Positions 1-5,904 of a DNA stretch of 16,334 bases are shown piece by piece. Every line of letters starts with the position of its first letter. The first letter of the stretch is position 1. The position numbers and the translations under genes are program-made. Source of the stretch: Saprospiraceae bacterium. Lineage in GTDB: Bacteria > Bacteroidota > Bacteroidia > Chitinophagales > Saprospiraceae. The notes below the pieces were generated by a model. It made no database searches. It was not told the origin of the DNA and saw only the letters and a program-made list of their open reading frames with translations. The stretch covers positions 1 to 16,334 of the forward strand of contig SLDF01000348.1 of assembly GCA_007125435.1 (NCBI GenBank), given 5' to 3'.

Positions 1-469
1 TCAAATCCACTCTAAATTTTTCATTGGCAAAAAAATCGAGATTCCATACAGTTCTAGCCCAAACGTATAGCTTAAAACAAAATAACTCAGGCATGACCGT
101 ATGATAAAAAACAGGTATTTCAGCAGATGCATACAGGATTTTAGACTCAGGAATAGTACTAAAATGACTTAATAGTTGATGAAGATTATTTACAAAGTCG
201 TCGACATGCTTGATTTTATTGTCAAAGGAGTTAAACGTAAATAGAACATCATTGGTCTTTGCGTCAAAAAAATTATCAATAGAAACTCGATAATATTTGG
301 ACAGCTTTAGTAATTCTTCAATATTGATTTCTGTATCGCCTCGAAGTCTTCTGTATACACTATCCCTTGTCATGCCTAGAATAGAAGAAATCTCTCTTAT
401 ACCTTCTGATTTTTTTTCATACTTAGATAAGATACTATCGAAAAAATCTGTTTGTAGGTCACTATTCAT
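1..469 (-). CDS. Helix-turn-helix (XRE/BetR-like) transcriptional regulator, N-terminal part only
   Basis: This reading frame begins at the ATG read on the minus strand at 469 and stays open for 156 codons to the window edge, so the gene is cut by the window. The protein starts MNSDLQTDFFDSILSKYEKK. Residues about 24-64 look like a Cro/XRE-type helix-turn-helix: REISSILGMTRDSVYRRLRG is the expected scan and recognition helix pair, followed by a hydrophobic helix EELLKLSKYY and VSIDNFF. Residues 112-142 (YASAEIPVFYHTVMPELFCF, then KLYVWARTVW) resemble the segment after the HTH in a family of Bacteroidota regulators annotated as BetR-like; this is recalled family knowledge. A DNA-binding role is likely; targets and effector are unknown. 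The gene is transcribed away from the M20 peptidase gene, so 470-929 is a divergent control region. Confidence 0.8.
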   Translation of the reverse strand, partial: MNSDLQTDFFDSILSKYEKKSEGIREISSILGMTRDSVYRRLRGDTEINIEELLKLSKYYRVSIDNFFDAKTNDVLFTFNSFDNKIKHVDDFVNNLHQLLSHFSTIPESKILYASAEIPVFYHTVMPELFCFKLYVWARTVWNLDFFANEKFRVDL

Positions 470-562
470 TACCGGTTGCAAGTTTTGAGGGTTAAATAGA
501 TTAGGTCAATTTAATTTAAGACTTGAAAATCAACATTATGAGTAAGTGTTCAAAACAACAAG

Positions 563-690
563 ATCAGTCCTTAATAATTGCGATGACTTTTAACAACCAA
601 GTCATTATACTGTATACTTCTAGCAGAACCTTCATAGACCTTACTGCAAAAACCCACTAGGTCTAACAGTCGTAATTAAGGTACTGATTA
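563..690. other. Multi-branched inverted-repeat element (cloverleaf-like fold)
   Basis: The outer arms are 563-582 and 671-688. They pair as ATCAGT with ACTGAT, CCTT with AAGG, and AATTGCG with CGTAATT (one G-T wobble), separated by small bulges, about 17 pairs in all. Inside lie three perfect hairpins: ATGACTT (583-589) with AAGTCAT (599-605), TATAC (606-610) with GTATA (612-616), and TAGACC (635-640) with GGTCTA (660-665). Together they give a four-way-junction fold of about 128 nt. It could be a small RNA, a DNA cruciform, or the remnant of a miniature element. I found no open reading frame and recognise no family. The fold was drawn by eye, without energy calculation. Confidence 0.45.
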
Positions 691-811
691 GGGGTTCTAA
701 AATCACTACTCAAAATAGGGTATTTGGTTATAGTTAAATATGTCTCGTAAATATATGATTTATTTTATAATACCCAAATCATTCTTCTATATTTAAGAGA
801 GCTTTAGATTA

Positions 812-829
812 CAAAAATGCGCATTTTTG
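812..829. promoter_or_regulatory. Perfect 18-bp palindrome, candidate operator
   Basis: The sequence CAAAAATGCGCATTTTTG reads identically on both strands with no spacer. It lies about 100 bp upstream of the M20 peptidase start and 340 bp upstream of the regulator gene start. A perfect dyad in a divergent spacer next to an HTH gene suggests a dimeric repressor site, possibly for that regulator. A hairpin with no loop cannot form cleanly as RNA, so a protein-binding site is more likely than a terminator. Function is inferred. Confidence 0.4.
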
Positions 830-903
830 ATTGTGGTTTGTGTCAAGAATGCCTTGAATTAACGGTTTTTAGCTAAAACCACTATCAATAATAGTTTTGT
901 CAG

Positions 904-911
904 TACATTTG
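904..911 (+). promoter_or_regulatory. Candidate Bacteroidota -7 box upstream of the M20 gene
   Basis: TACATTTG matches the TAnnTTTG pattern known for the Bacteroidota primary sigma factor. It sits 19 bp before the GTG start at 930, which would give a very short leader. I see no convincing TTTG -33 box at the usual 19-21 bp upstream, so this is weak. Confidence 0.3.
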
Positions 912-929
912 TAACAAACTCGATCCATA

Positions 930-2471
930 GTGAAGTATCTCTTGTCAGTATTATGTTTTTCCTTTGGAGTAATATACTACCTCAATGGCCAAAGTCCTAT
1001 TATTCTTTTAGGTTGCGATGACTCAGGGCATCATGACATTGAAGAGGCGTTGCCTTTTTTCCCTAAAGTCATAGATTATAGAGGATACAGCGAATTTGAC
1101 AGAAAAGCAGCAAACCTTTTAAGTGATTATATTAAGGTGCCTTCGATTCAACCACAGGACGATAGAGCTGCCAATCACATCATCTCTATAGCCAGGGATT
1201 TAGGGTTATATACGCAAGAATATAGAGCGCCGGATAGTAGTCTGACTGTTGCTGTTTCTATCTTTCCTTTGAGCATGAACAAGCCCAATATTGTCTTGCT
1301 TAACCATACTGATATTGTAGAGGCATATGAAACGTCCAATTGGTTGCATCCTCCATTTGAAGGTGTTATAGATAGAGGTTTTGTATGGGGCCGAGGCGCA
1401 TATGATAATAAAGGCAGTGCTATAACTCAAATTTTAGCTTTAGCAGAAGTTGCAAAAGTTGCAAGGTCTGAAGATTGGTCGATCAACTACACAGCTCTTT
1501 CTTTACCGGGTGAAGAGACTTTTCATTATTATGGTGCAGAATATTTTGTAAGTCATCACTTCGATGAGTTAAATGTGTATGCTGCAATAGGAGAAGGTCC
1601 GGCAGGGCTTAAGGGCTTAGTTAGTAAAGCTCCTGATAGTAAGGTGTTCGGTATATCTGTATCTCATAAAAGAGCTTTATGGCTGAGATTATCTTTAGAG
1701 TTTGAAAGTACTGGTCATGGCTCTGTTCCTCCTATTAATTATCCAAGTAAGGACATGGTATTAGCCATTGATCAGTTACTGAGCTATAAGCAGCCCATAA
1801 TTCTCAATGAATTCAATACCACTATGCTCCAGGAGCTTGGTGATCTGGAGGGAGGAGTCAAAGGTTTTTTTATCAAAAATATTCATTTTTTCAGACCTTT
1901 TGCTAAAAGCACTATTCGAAAAGAGCCGATGTACAATGCTTTCTTTTCTAATACCATAAGCTTAACAGATATACGAACGTCTTCGCTTGAGCCTAATAGT
2001 ATTCCTGACAGAGTGGAGGCCATATTAGATTGTAGACTTCTGCCTGGATACGACACTCACGATTTTATTAATCTTGTAAAAGAGCAATTGGGGAATGACA
2101 ATATCTCAATAGAAATTATCAGGGAAACACCCGATGCCAGTCCTACTTTACCCAATCATCCAGTTTACAGATTCATCGAAAACAGTATAAAAGCCATATA
2201 TGAAGATGCTGCAGTCATCCCAGTCATGCTACAATCCACAACAGACTCTAATTTCTTTCGTGAAAAGGGTGTGCCAGTATTTTCTACTGTACCTATTCTT
2301 ATGACGACAGACTTACTAAAGCGCGTGCACTCTAATAATGAGCGAGTTCCCATCATTTCTCTAGGCAAAGCCATAGAAATATGGTCAGATTTTATGATCA
2401 ACTTTAGCCACTATTTTGACGACAGTCACTTTCCAGACAGAAATAATGTAGAATATTTTGACTCAAAATAA
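930..2471 (+). CDS. M20-family zinc metallopeptidase (PM20D1/carboxypeptidase S-like), exported
   Basis: This 513-aa protein is a co-catalytic di-zinc peptidase or amidase of family M20, closest in pattern to PM20D1 and carboxypeptidase S. Expected metal and catalytic residues are present: NHTD (H126, catalytic D128), GRGAYDNKG (bridging D159), the GEET pair E195-E196 (general base and metal ligand), GEG (E222 in place of the usual Asp-Glu pattern), and H467 followed by E471 near the C-terminus. The inserted dimerisation domain shows TGHGSVPP (H263), and STTDSNFF (436-443) is the usual C-terminal substrate-binding block. Residues 1-20 form a hydrophobic leader with one N-terminal Lys, so it is probably exported or membrane-anchored. 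The start is a GTG: the frame is closed by TAA at 912-914 and no in-frame ATG lies between. Likely substrates are peptides or N-acyl amino acids. It appears monocistronic. Confidence 0.9.
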   Translation: MKYLLSVLCFSFGVIYYLNGQSPIILLGCDDSGHHDIEEALPFFPKVIDYRGYSEFDRKAANLLSDYIKVPSIQPQDDRAANHIISIARDLGLYTQEYRAPDSSLTVAVSIFPLSMNKPNIVLLNHTDIVEAYETSNWLHPPFEGVIDRGFVWGRGAYDNKGSAITQILALAEVAKVARSEDWSINYTALSLPGEETFHYYGAEYFVSHHFDELNVYAAIGEGPAGLKGLVSKAPDSKVFGISVSHKRALWLRLSLEFESTGHGSVPPINYPSKDMVLAIDQLLSYKQPIILNEFNTTMLQELGDLEGGVKGFFIKNIHFFRPFAKSTIRKEPMYNAFFSNTISLTDIRTSSLEPNSIPDRVEAILDCRLLPGYDTHDFINLVKEQLGNDNISIEIIRETPDASPTLPNHPVYRFIENSIKAIYEDAAVIPVMLQSTTDSNFFREKGVPVFSTVPILMTTDLLKRVHSNNERVPIISLGKAIEIWSDFMINFSHYFDDSHFPDRNNVEYFDSK

Positions 2472-2602
2472 ATTAGAAGTTAATCAAGTATAATAGTCAA
2501 AATGTATATAGCGTATCGTTTATGTCTAGCTCTCACTAAAGTTCGCGTTTAATACCGAGCTTCTATTTTAGAATTATCACTTTTCTGATCATTATGTGAA
2601 GG

Positions 2603-2752
2603 TGCATTTTATTTTGTCGCTTTGGGCATCACCCTTCGGGTCGCTACGTTCCAAGGCTCCCTAAACGGTCGGCCTCAGCTTCGCTGTTGCTACGCTGAGT
2701 CTGGCTCCTGCGTCGCCACCTTTGCACATCGCTGATGCAAGACCAGAAAAAA
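2603..2752 (-). repeat. Modular GC-rich hairpin repeat, copy B
   Basis: Read on the minus strand this matches 10880-11038 (copy A) closely, with a few substitutions and one gap of about 10 nt. The shared edge sequences are TTTTTTCTGGT at one end and GTCG.TTTGGGCATCACCC, as read on the plus strand here, at the other. The main hairpin has arms CTCAGC (2674-2679) and GCTGAG (2694-2699) around a 14-nt interior. A second hairpin, ACCC (2631-2634) with GGGT (2638-2641), has a 3-nt loop where copy A has a 13-nt interior. No coding capacity or transposase is attached. Confidence 0.85.
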
Positions 2753-2881
2753 CGGCATTTTGAAATGCGCCCTTATGTGATCTAATGAAAACGAAAGTTG
2801 AAAGATATCAGTCAACTTCAAGCAACAAGCGACCAGTAATCAAGACAAAAGACTAAAAGGAATAGGACTACTAAAGGTCGA

Positions 2882-2924
2882 AGGAGCTAAGTAGCTAAGG
2901 AGCTTAGGAGCATAGGAGCTTAGG
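2882..2924. repeat. 8-bp tandem repeat (AGGAGCTW-type, about five units)
   Basis: Successive octamers read AGGAGCTA, AGTAGCTA, AGGAGCTT, AGGAGCAT, AGGAGCTT, then AGG. Each unit contains AGCT or a near match. No reading frame is associated. The unit length of 8 differs from the 7-bp repeats further right in the same spacer. Confidence 0.85.
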
Positions 2925-2987
2925 TATAGCCATAAGTTATTTGATCTGTTTTTTGTAAAGAAGAAGATAGTCCAATATGTCTTTTTA

Positions 2988-3117
2988 GTCTGAAAGTCTA
3001 AGATCGAAGGCCTGAAAGCCCCAAAGTCAAAGGTCAAAAGTCTGAAAGTCCAAGATCGAAGGCCTGAAAGCCCCAAAGTCAAAGGTCAAAAGTCCGAAAG
3101 TCGAAGGTCGAAGGCCC
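2988..3117. repeat. 52-bp tandem repeat, 2.5 units
   Basis: Unit 1 (2988-3039) and unit 2 (3040-3091) are identical except for one T/C change; a half unit follows at 3092-3117 with more changes. Inside each unit there is a finer degenerate 7-10-bp rhythm of GTC or GCC followed by purines and AAA (for example GTCTGAAA, GCCTGAAA, GTCAAAG). This suggests expansion of a short purine-rich repeat followed by duplication of a 52-bp block. A spurious minus-strand open frame crosses it. Confidence 0.9.
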
Positions 3118-3150
3118 ATGTCAGTCAAATGGCCTTTTGGTTAAAGGTAA

Positions 3151-3191
3151 AACGTAGAATGTAGAACGTAGAATGTAGAACGTAGAATGTA
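3151..3191. repeat. Heptanucleotide tandem repeat (GTAGAAY)
   Basis: The stretch repeats GTAGAAC and GTAGAAT alternately, so it has a 7-bp period with a 14-bp super-period, for about six heptamers. It resembles in form the short tandemly repeated repetitive sequences of cyanobacteria, although the motif differs. It is non-coding. Confidence 0.9.
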
Positions 3192-3203
3192 TTAGTTATC
3201 CTG

Positions 3204-3290
3204 TGTTCGCGTTTAATTCGCTACGCTCATGTTTAACTCACTATCGTTCGCGTTTAGTTCGCTTTGCTCGCGTTTATAGCAGAGCTTCAA
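3204..3290 (-). repeat. Tandem array of TAAAC-led units, minus orientation
   Basis: On the plus strand GTTTA occurs at 3211, 3231, 3252 and 3272, a spacing of 20, 21 and 20. Read on the minus strand each unit starts TAAAC and is followed by a small dyad: GAGC-AAA-GCGA, GAAC-GATA-GTGA and GAGC-GTA-GCGA. Each dyad is a 2-bp GC or AC/GT stem with a 3-4-nt loop, flanked by GA on both sides. A further isolated unit lies near 2530-2551 in the same orientation. The plus-oriented array at 3369-3478 shares the TAAAC lead. Confidence 0.7.
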
Positions 3291-3368
3291 TTGGAGGTTT
3301 TTCGGCAAATTGTTAGTCAGGAGCTTTCATGTAAATAGAACTTGAAAGCCTGCAGTCGACTTCAAACC

Positions 3369-3478
3369 TAAACAGCGGAGAGCACGGAGTGCTTATAGTG
3401 TAAACAGCAAACGAAGGCGATAGCCGATCGTTTGCATAAACAGCCGAAGTGAGGCGAATGCTGAACTCAGGCGTAAAC
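3369..3478 (+). repeat. Tandem array of TAAAC-led hairpins, plus orientation
   Basis: TAAAC occurs at 3369, 3401, 3437 and 3474, so units are 32, 36 and 37 nt. Unit 1 carries the hairpin AGCAC (3381-3385), loop GGA, GTGCT (3389-3393). Unit 2 carries an 8-bp perfect stem GCAAACGA (3407-3414) with TCGTTTGC (3428-3435), an internal loop, then GGC-GATA-GCC. Unit 3 carries TGAG and CTCA arms around GC-GAAT-GC. The hairpin bodies differ while the TAAACAG lead is kept. The array faces the one at 3204-3290. Confidence 0.75.
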
Positions 3479-3496
3479 AAAATTCGTCTAACTAGC

Positions 3497-3521
3497 AGCT
3501 TGTAGCTTGAAGCTTGAAGCT
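3497..3521. repeat. Short 7-bp tandem repeat (AGCTTGW)
   Basis: The sequence reads AGCTTGT, AGCTTGA, AGCTTGA, AGCT, that is three and a half heptamers. It is the third separate tandem motif in this spacer. Confidence 0.8.
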
Positions 3522-3587
3522 AAAAACACTGTAAAGGGGCACGCCCGAATGCAAAAATTTATGCTTATTCTGACTTAAGAGTTGAAC

Positions 3588-3610
3588 GACCTTACATTGG
3601 AATAAAGGTC
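3588..3610 (-). terminator. Hairpin just downstream of thrS, possible terminator
   Basis: Arms GACCTT (3588-3593) and AAGGTC (3605-3610) pair perfectly over 6 bp with an 11-nt loop, starting 9 nt beyond the thrS stop codon region. Outer TTG and CAA triplets can extend it across a small bulge. There is no immediate T-tract on the minus strand, so it is not a canonical intrinsic terminator; it may only stabilise the 3' end of the message. Confidence 0.35.
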
Positions 3611-3619
3611 CAACTAAAA

Positions 3620-5548
3620 TCAGTTAGTCTCCAATTGCTCTGAAAACCAATTGTGAAATTCATCTATGGACATTGTGCCAACATCACCATGGCCTTGTCT
3701 GCGTACTGAGACCTGACGACTTTCAGCTTCTTTTTCACCTATGATGAGCATGATAGGGATTTTCATGACTTCGGCGTCTCTGATCTTTCTTCCTATTTTC
3801 TCACTTCGTGTATCGACTGTGCCTCTTATATCGAGAGCGGCCAATTCTATTTCTATGTCCTTCGCCAGATCATTAAATCGGTCACTAATAGGCAGTATGA
3901 TGAACTGATCAGGCGTCAACCATAGTGGAAATTTACCTCCACAGTGCTCTATCAATACCCCCATGAAGCGCTCCATAGATCCAAACGGTGCCCTGTGTAT
4001 CATGACCGGGCGATGAGGCTGATTATCGGATCCAATGTATTCAAGGTTGAACCGATCGGGTAAATTATAATCGACTTGAATGGTGCCCAATTGCCATGAA
4101 CGACCGAGCGCATCTTTGACCATGAAGTCTAACTTCGGCCCATAAAACGCGGCCTCTCCATATTCTGTGATGGTCTCCAGACCAGATTCAGCAGCAGCCT
4201 CTATGATGGCTTGTTCTGCCTTCTGCCAATTCTCCTCAGTTCCGATGTATTTCTCTGTATTTTCTTTGTCGCGCAATGATATTTGTGCGGTGTAATTCTC
4301 AAACCCTAGCTTTTCGAGAATGAGCTGCGTGAGGTTCAAGACATCTAAGAACTCATCCTTGAGCTGCTCAGGAGTACAGAAAATGTGAGCATCGTCTTGA
4401 GTAAAGCCTCGTACACGTGTCAAGCCATGCAATTCACCACTTTGCTCATATCGGTACACTGTGCCAAACTCAGCAAACCGAACAGGCAGCTCTTTATAAC
4501 TTCGGGGCTTGTGTCCGTATATTTCACAGTGGTGCGGACAGTTCATAGGTTTTAAAAGGAACTCTTCATTTTCTCTAGGTGTCTGAATGGGCTGAAAACT
4601 ATCCTCACCATATTTGGCATAATGGCCTGATGTGACATAGAGGTCTTTCTTACCGATGTGAGGCGTGATGACAGCCTGGTAGCCGCGCTTTAGCTGCTCT
4701 TGCTTCAGGAAATTCTCGAGTCGAGATCTTAATGCGGCTCCTTTTGGTAGCCAAATTGGCAAACCTGCACCGACTTTCTCAGAAAACATGAATAACTCTA
4801 GCTCGGCGCCAAGCTTCCTGTGATCCCTTTTCTTGGCTTCCTCCATCAGCTCAAGGTAGGCAGTCAATTCTTTCTGCTTAGGAAAGGAAATGCCATACAG
4901 ACGGGTGAGCATTTTGTTTTTCTCGTCACCTCTCCAATAAGCGCCTGCTATATTAGTTATTTTTACGGCTTTGATTTTTCCAGTATCTGTGATATGTGGG
5001 CCTCTGCATAAGTCCGTAAAGTTACCTTGCTGGTAAAAAGTGATTTCGCCGTCTTGTAAATCTTCTAGTAATTCTAATTTATAGGGATCATTTTTGTCCT
5101 TGTAGTAGGCTATAGCTTCGGCTTTGGGTATGTCGATTCGCTTGTATTCATTTTTTTCTCTGGCCAATTCGAGCATTTTATTCTCAATAGCCGGGATATC
5201 GTCGGGAGTGATCTGACGGTCGCCTGTATCAATGTCGTAATAAAAGCCATTGTCTATAGGAGGGCCAATACCTAGCTTGACTCCAGGGTAAAGTACCTCC
5301 AAAGCTTCTGCCATCAAATGGGCGGAAGAATGCCAGAAGGTAGACTTGCCATCTGTATCATTCCAGGTCAGCAAGGCTATAGAAGCGTCTGAAGTAATAG
5401 GTCGGGTGAGGTCCCATACCTGATCGTTTACTTTGATGGCCAATACGTTTCTAGCTAATCCTTCACTAATCGACATGGCAATGTCCATACCATTTACTGG
5501 CTTGTCAAATGTCTTAATGGCACCATCCGGTAGGGTAATCTGTATCAT
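3620..5548 (-). CDS. thrS: Threonine--tRNA ligase (ThrRS)
   Basis: A full-length 642-aa class II synthetase, the same length as the E. coli enzyme, that charges tRNA-Thr with threonine in the cytoplasm. Domain order is TGS-like N-terminal domain (about 1-61), editing domain (about 62-240), catalytic core (about 245-545) and anticodon-binding domain (about 548-642). The editing site has HSSAH (H73, H77) and CRGPH (C181, H185), which clears mischarged serine. The catalytic zinc ligands C337 (KPMNCPHH), H388 (QDDAH) and H518 (MIHRAP) are all present. Motif 2 is FGTVYRYEQSGELHG and motif 3 covers HRAPFGSMERFMG. The start ATG at 5548 gives MIQITLPDG, the expected TGS opening. It faces away from thrA across 356 bp. 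The usual infC-rpmI-rplT neighbours are not next to it. Confidence 0.98.
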   Translation of the reverse strand: MIQITLPDGAIKTFDKPVNGMDIAMSISEGLARNVLAIKVNDQVWDLTRPITSDASIALLTWNDTDGKSTFWHSSAHLMAEALEVLYPGVKLGIGPPIDNGFYYDIDTGDRQITPDDIPAIENKMLELAREKNEYKRIDIPKAEAIAYYKDKNDPYKLELLEDLQDGEITFYQQGNFTDLCRGPHITDTGKIKAVKITNIAGAYWRGDEKNKMLTRLYGISFPKQKELTAYLELMEEAKKRDHRKLGAELELFMFSEKVGAGLPIWLPKGAALRSRLENFLKQEQLKRGYQAVITPHIGKKDLYVTSGHYAKYGEDSFQPIQTPRENEEFLLKPMNCPHHCEIYGHKPRSYKELPVRFAEFGTVYRYEQSGELHGLTRVRGFTQDDAHIFCTPEQLKDEFLDVLNLTQLILEKLGFENYTAQISLRDKENTEKYIGTEENWQKAEQAIIEAAAESGLETITEYGEAAFYGPKLDFMVKDALGRSWQLGTIQVDYNLPDRFNLEYIGSDNQPHRPVMIHRAPFGSMERFMGVLIEHCGGKFPLWLTPDQFIILPISDRFNDLAKDIEIELAALDIRGTVDTRSEKIGRKIRDAEVMKIPIMLIIGEKEAESRQVSVRRQGHGDVGTMSIDEFHNWFSEQLETN

Positions 5549-5576
5549 ATGCTCAACCTGTTTATCAATTGATGCG

Positions 5577-5584
5577 CAAAATTA
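5577..5584 (-). promoter_or_regulatory. Candidate -7 box for thrS
   Basis: On the minus strand this reads TAATTTTG, matching TAnnTTTG. It lies about 29 bp upstream of the thrS ATG. No TTTG -33 element is evident at the standard distance, so only half of the promoter pattern is supported. Confidence 0.35.
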
Positions 5585-5824
5585 AAAACATATTATGATT
5601 TAATGTATTCATACAACGACTTTAGATAAAGTATTTTAGAGGAATAGGGGGTAGGTATCAGGTTTTGGCATAGCAAGCTTTGTTTTATTGCAGATTTAGT
5701 AGTGGCAATTATTAACTTCTTTCTGCCGTTTTTCATCTTTTAGAGAGCGATAATTGTTATGCATATCATAGCGTTATATGTACATGTAATCGAAGCCTTT
5801 CCAATTTTGCTTCCTTGACCTTAG

Positions 5825-5837
5825 TGTAAAGTTTACA
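5825..5837. promoter_or_regulatory. 13-bp dyad TGTAAAGTTTACA upstream of thrA
   Basis: Perfect 6-bp arms TGTAAA and TTTACA are separated by one G. Further TTTAC half-sites in the same orientation occur at 5854-5858 and 5882-5886, the last 18 bp before the thrA start. The arrangement suits a dimeric regulator controlling thrABC, but AT-rich sequence produces such dyads by chance. Confidence 0.35.
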
Positions 5838-5904
5838 TTTTATTTTAGCTCTTTTTACATATCTCTCATTAATTTCATATGTTTACGCTATCAATTATGA
5901 ACAC

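Larger units (their letters stand above)
470..929. other. Gene-free divergent spacer between the HTH gene and the M20 peptidase gene
   Basis: I see no credible coding sequence here on either strand. The stretch is AT-rich and dense in inverted repeats: a multi-hairpin element at 563-690, GGGTATT/AATACCC arms at 718-724 and 769-775, a perfect palindrome at 812-829, and a hairpin with arms GGTTTT (864-869) and AAAACC (875-880). The right end holds a candidate -7 box for the peptidase gene. The spacer should contain the promoters of both flanking genes. Confidence 0.7.
2472..3619. other. 1.15-kb non-coding repeat mosaic between the M20 gene and thrS
   Basis: No credible gene lies here; the open frames are short and made of repeats. 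From left to right: an isolated TAAAC-type unit on the minus strand near 2530-2551, GC-rich hairpin repeat copy B (2603-2752), an 8-bp tandem repeat (2882-2924), a 52-bp tandem repeat (2988-3117), a 7-bp tandem repeat (3151-3191), a minus-strand TAAAC array (3211-3276), a plus-strand TAAAC hairpin array (3369-3478), another 7-bp repeat (3497-3521) and a hairpin behind thrS (3588-3610). The repeat types differ in base composition, as expected of accumulated small elements rather than one decayed gene. Confidence 0.8.
5549..5904. other. Divergent thrS / thrABC control region
   Basis: This 356-bp AT-rich spacer has no credible gene. It must hold the promoters for thrS (minus) and thrABC (plus). 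Near thrS is a TAnnTTTG-type box (5577-5584). Near thrA is a 13-bp dyad TGTAAA-G-TTTACA (5825-5837), followed by further TTTAC half-sites at 5854 and 5882. I looked for a threonine-rich leader peptide with a terminator, and for the T-box AGGGTGG-type sequence, and found neither. Confidence 0.7.

Noticed and set aside
297..488. 63-codon open frame on the plus strand at the left edge
   Set aside because: It lies antisense to the HTH regulator frame, which translates into a clear helix-turn-helix protein; the plus-strand product has no recognisable features.
563..690. Integron attC site or tRNA gene
   Set aside because: A GTCTAAC motif matches one core half, but I found no matching GTTRRRY partner at the other end; tRNA arm sizes and conserved bases are absent.
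2603..2752. Transposon or insertion-sequence interpretation of the GC-rich repeats
   Set aside because: No transposase, terminal inverted repeats or clear target-site duplications were seen around any of the three copies; only a non-autonomous origin remains possible.
2840..3082. 80-codon minus-strand open frame
   Set aside because: It crosses the 8-bp and 52-bp tandem repeats and has the low-complexity composition expected of them.
3204..3478. CRISPR array
   Set aside because: The conserved part is only 5-7 nt, unit length varies from 20 to 37 nt, the variable part is itself palindromic, and no cas gene is present.
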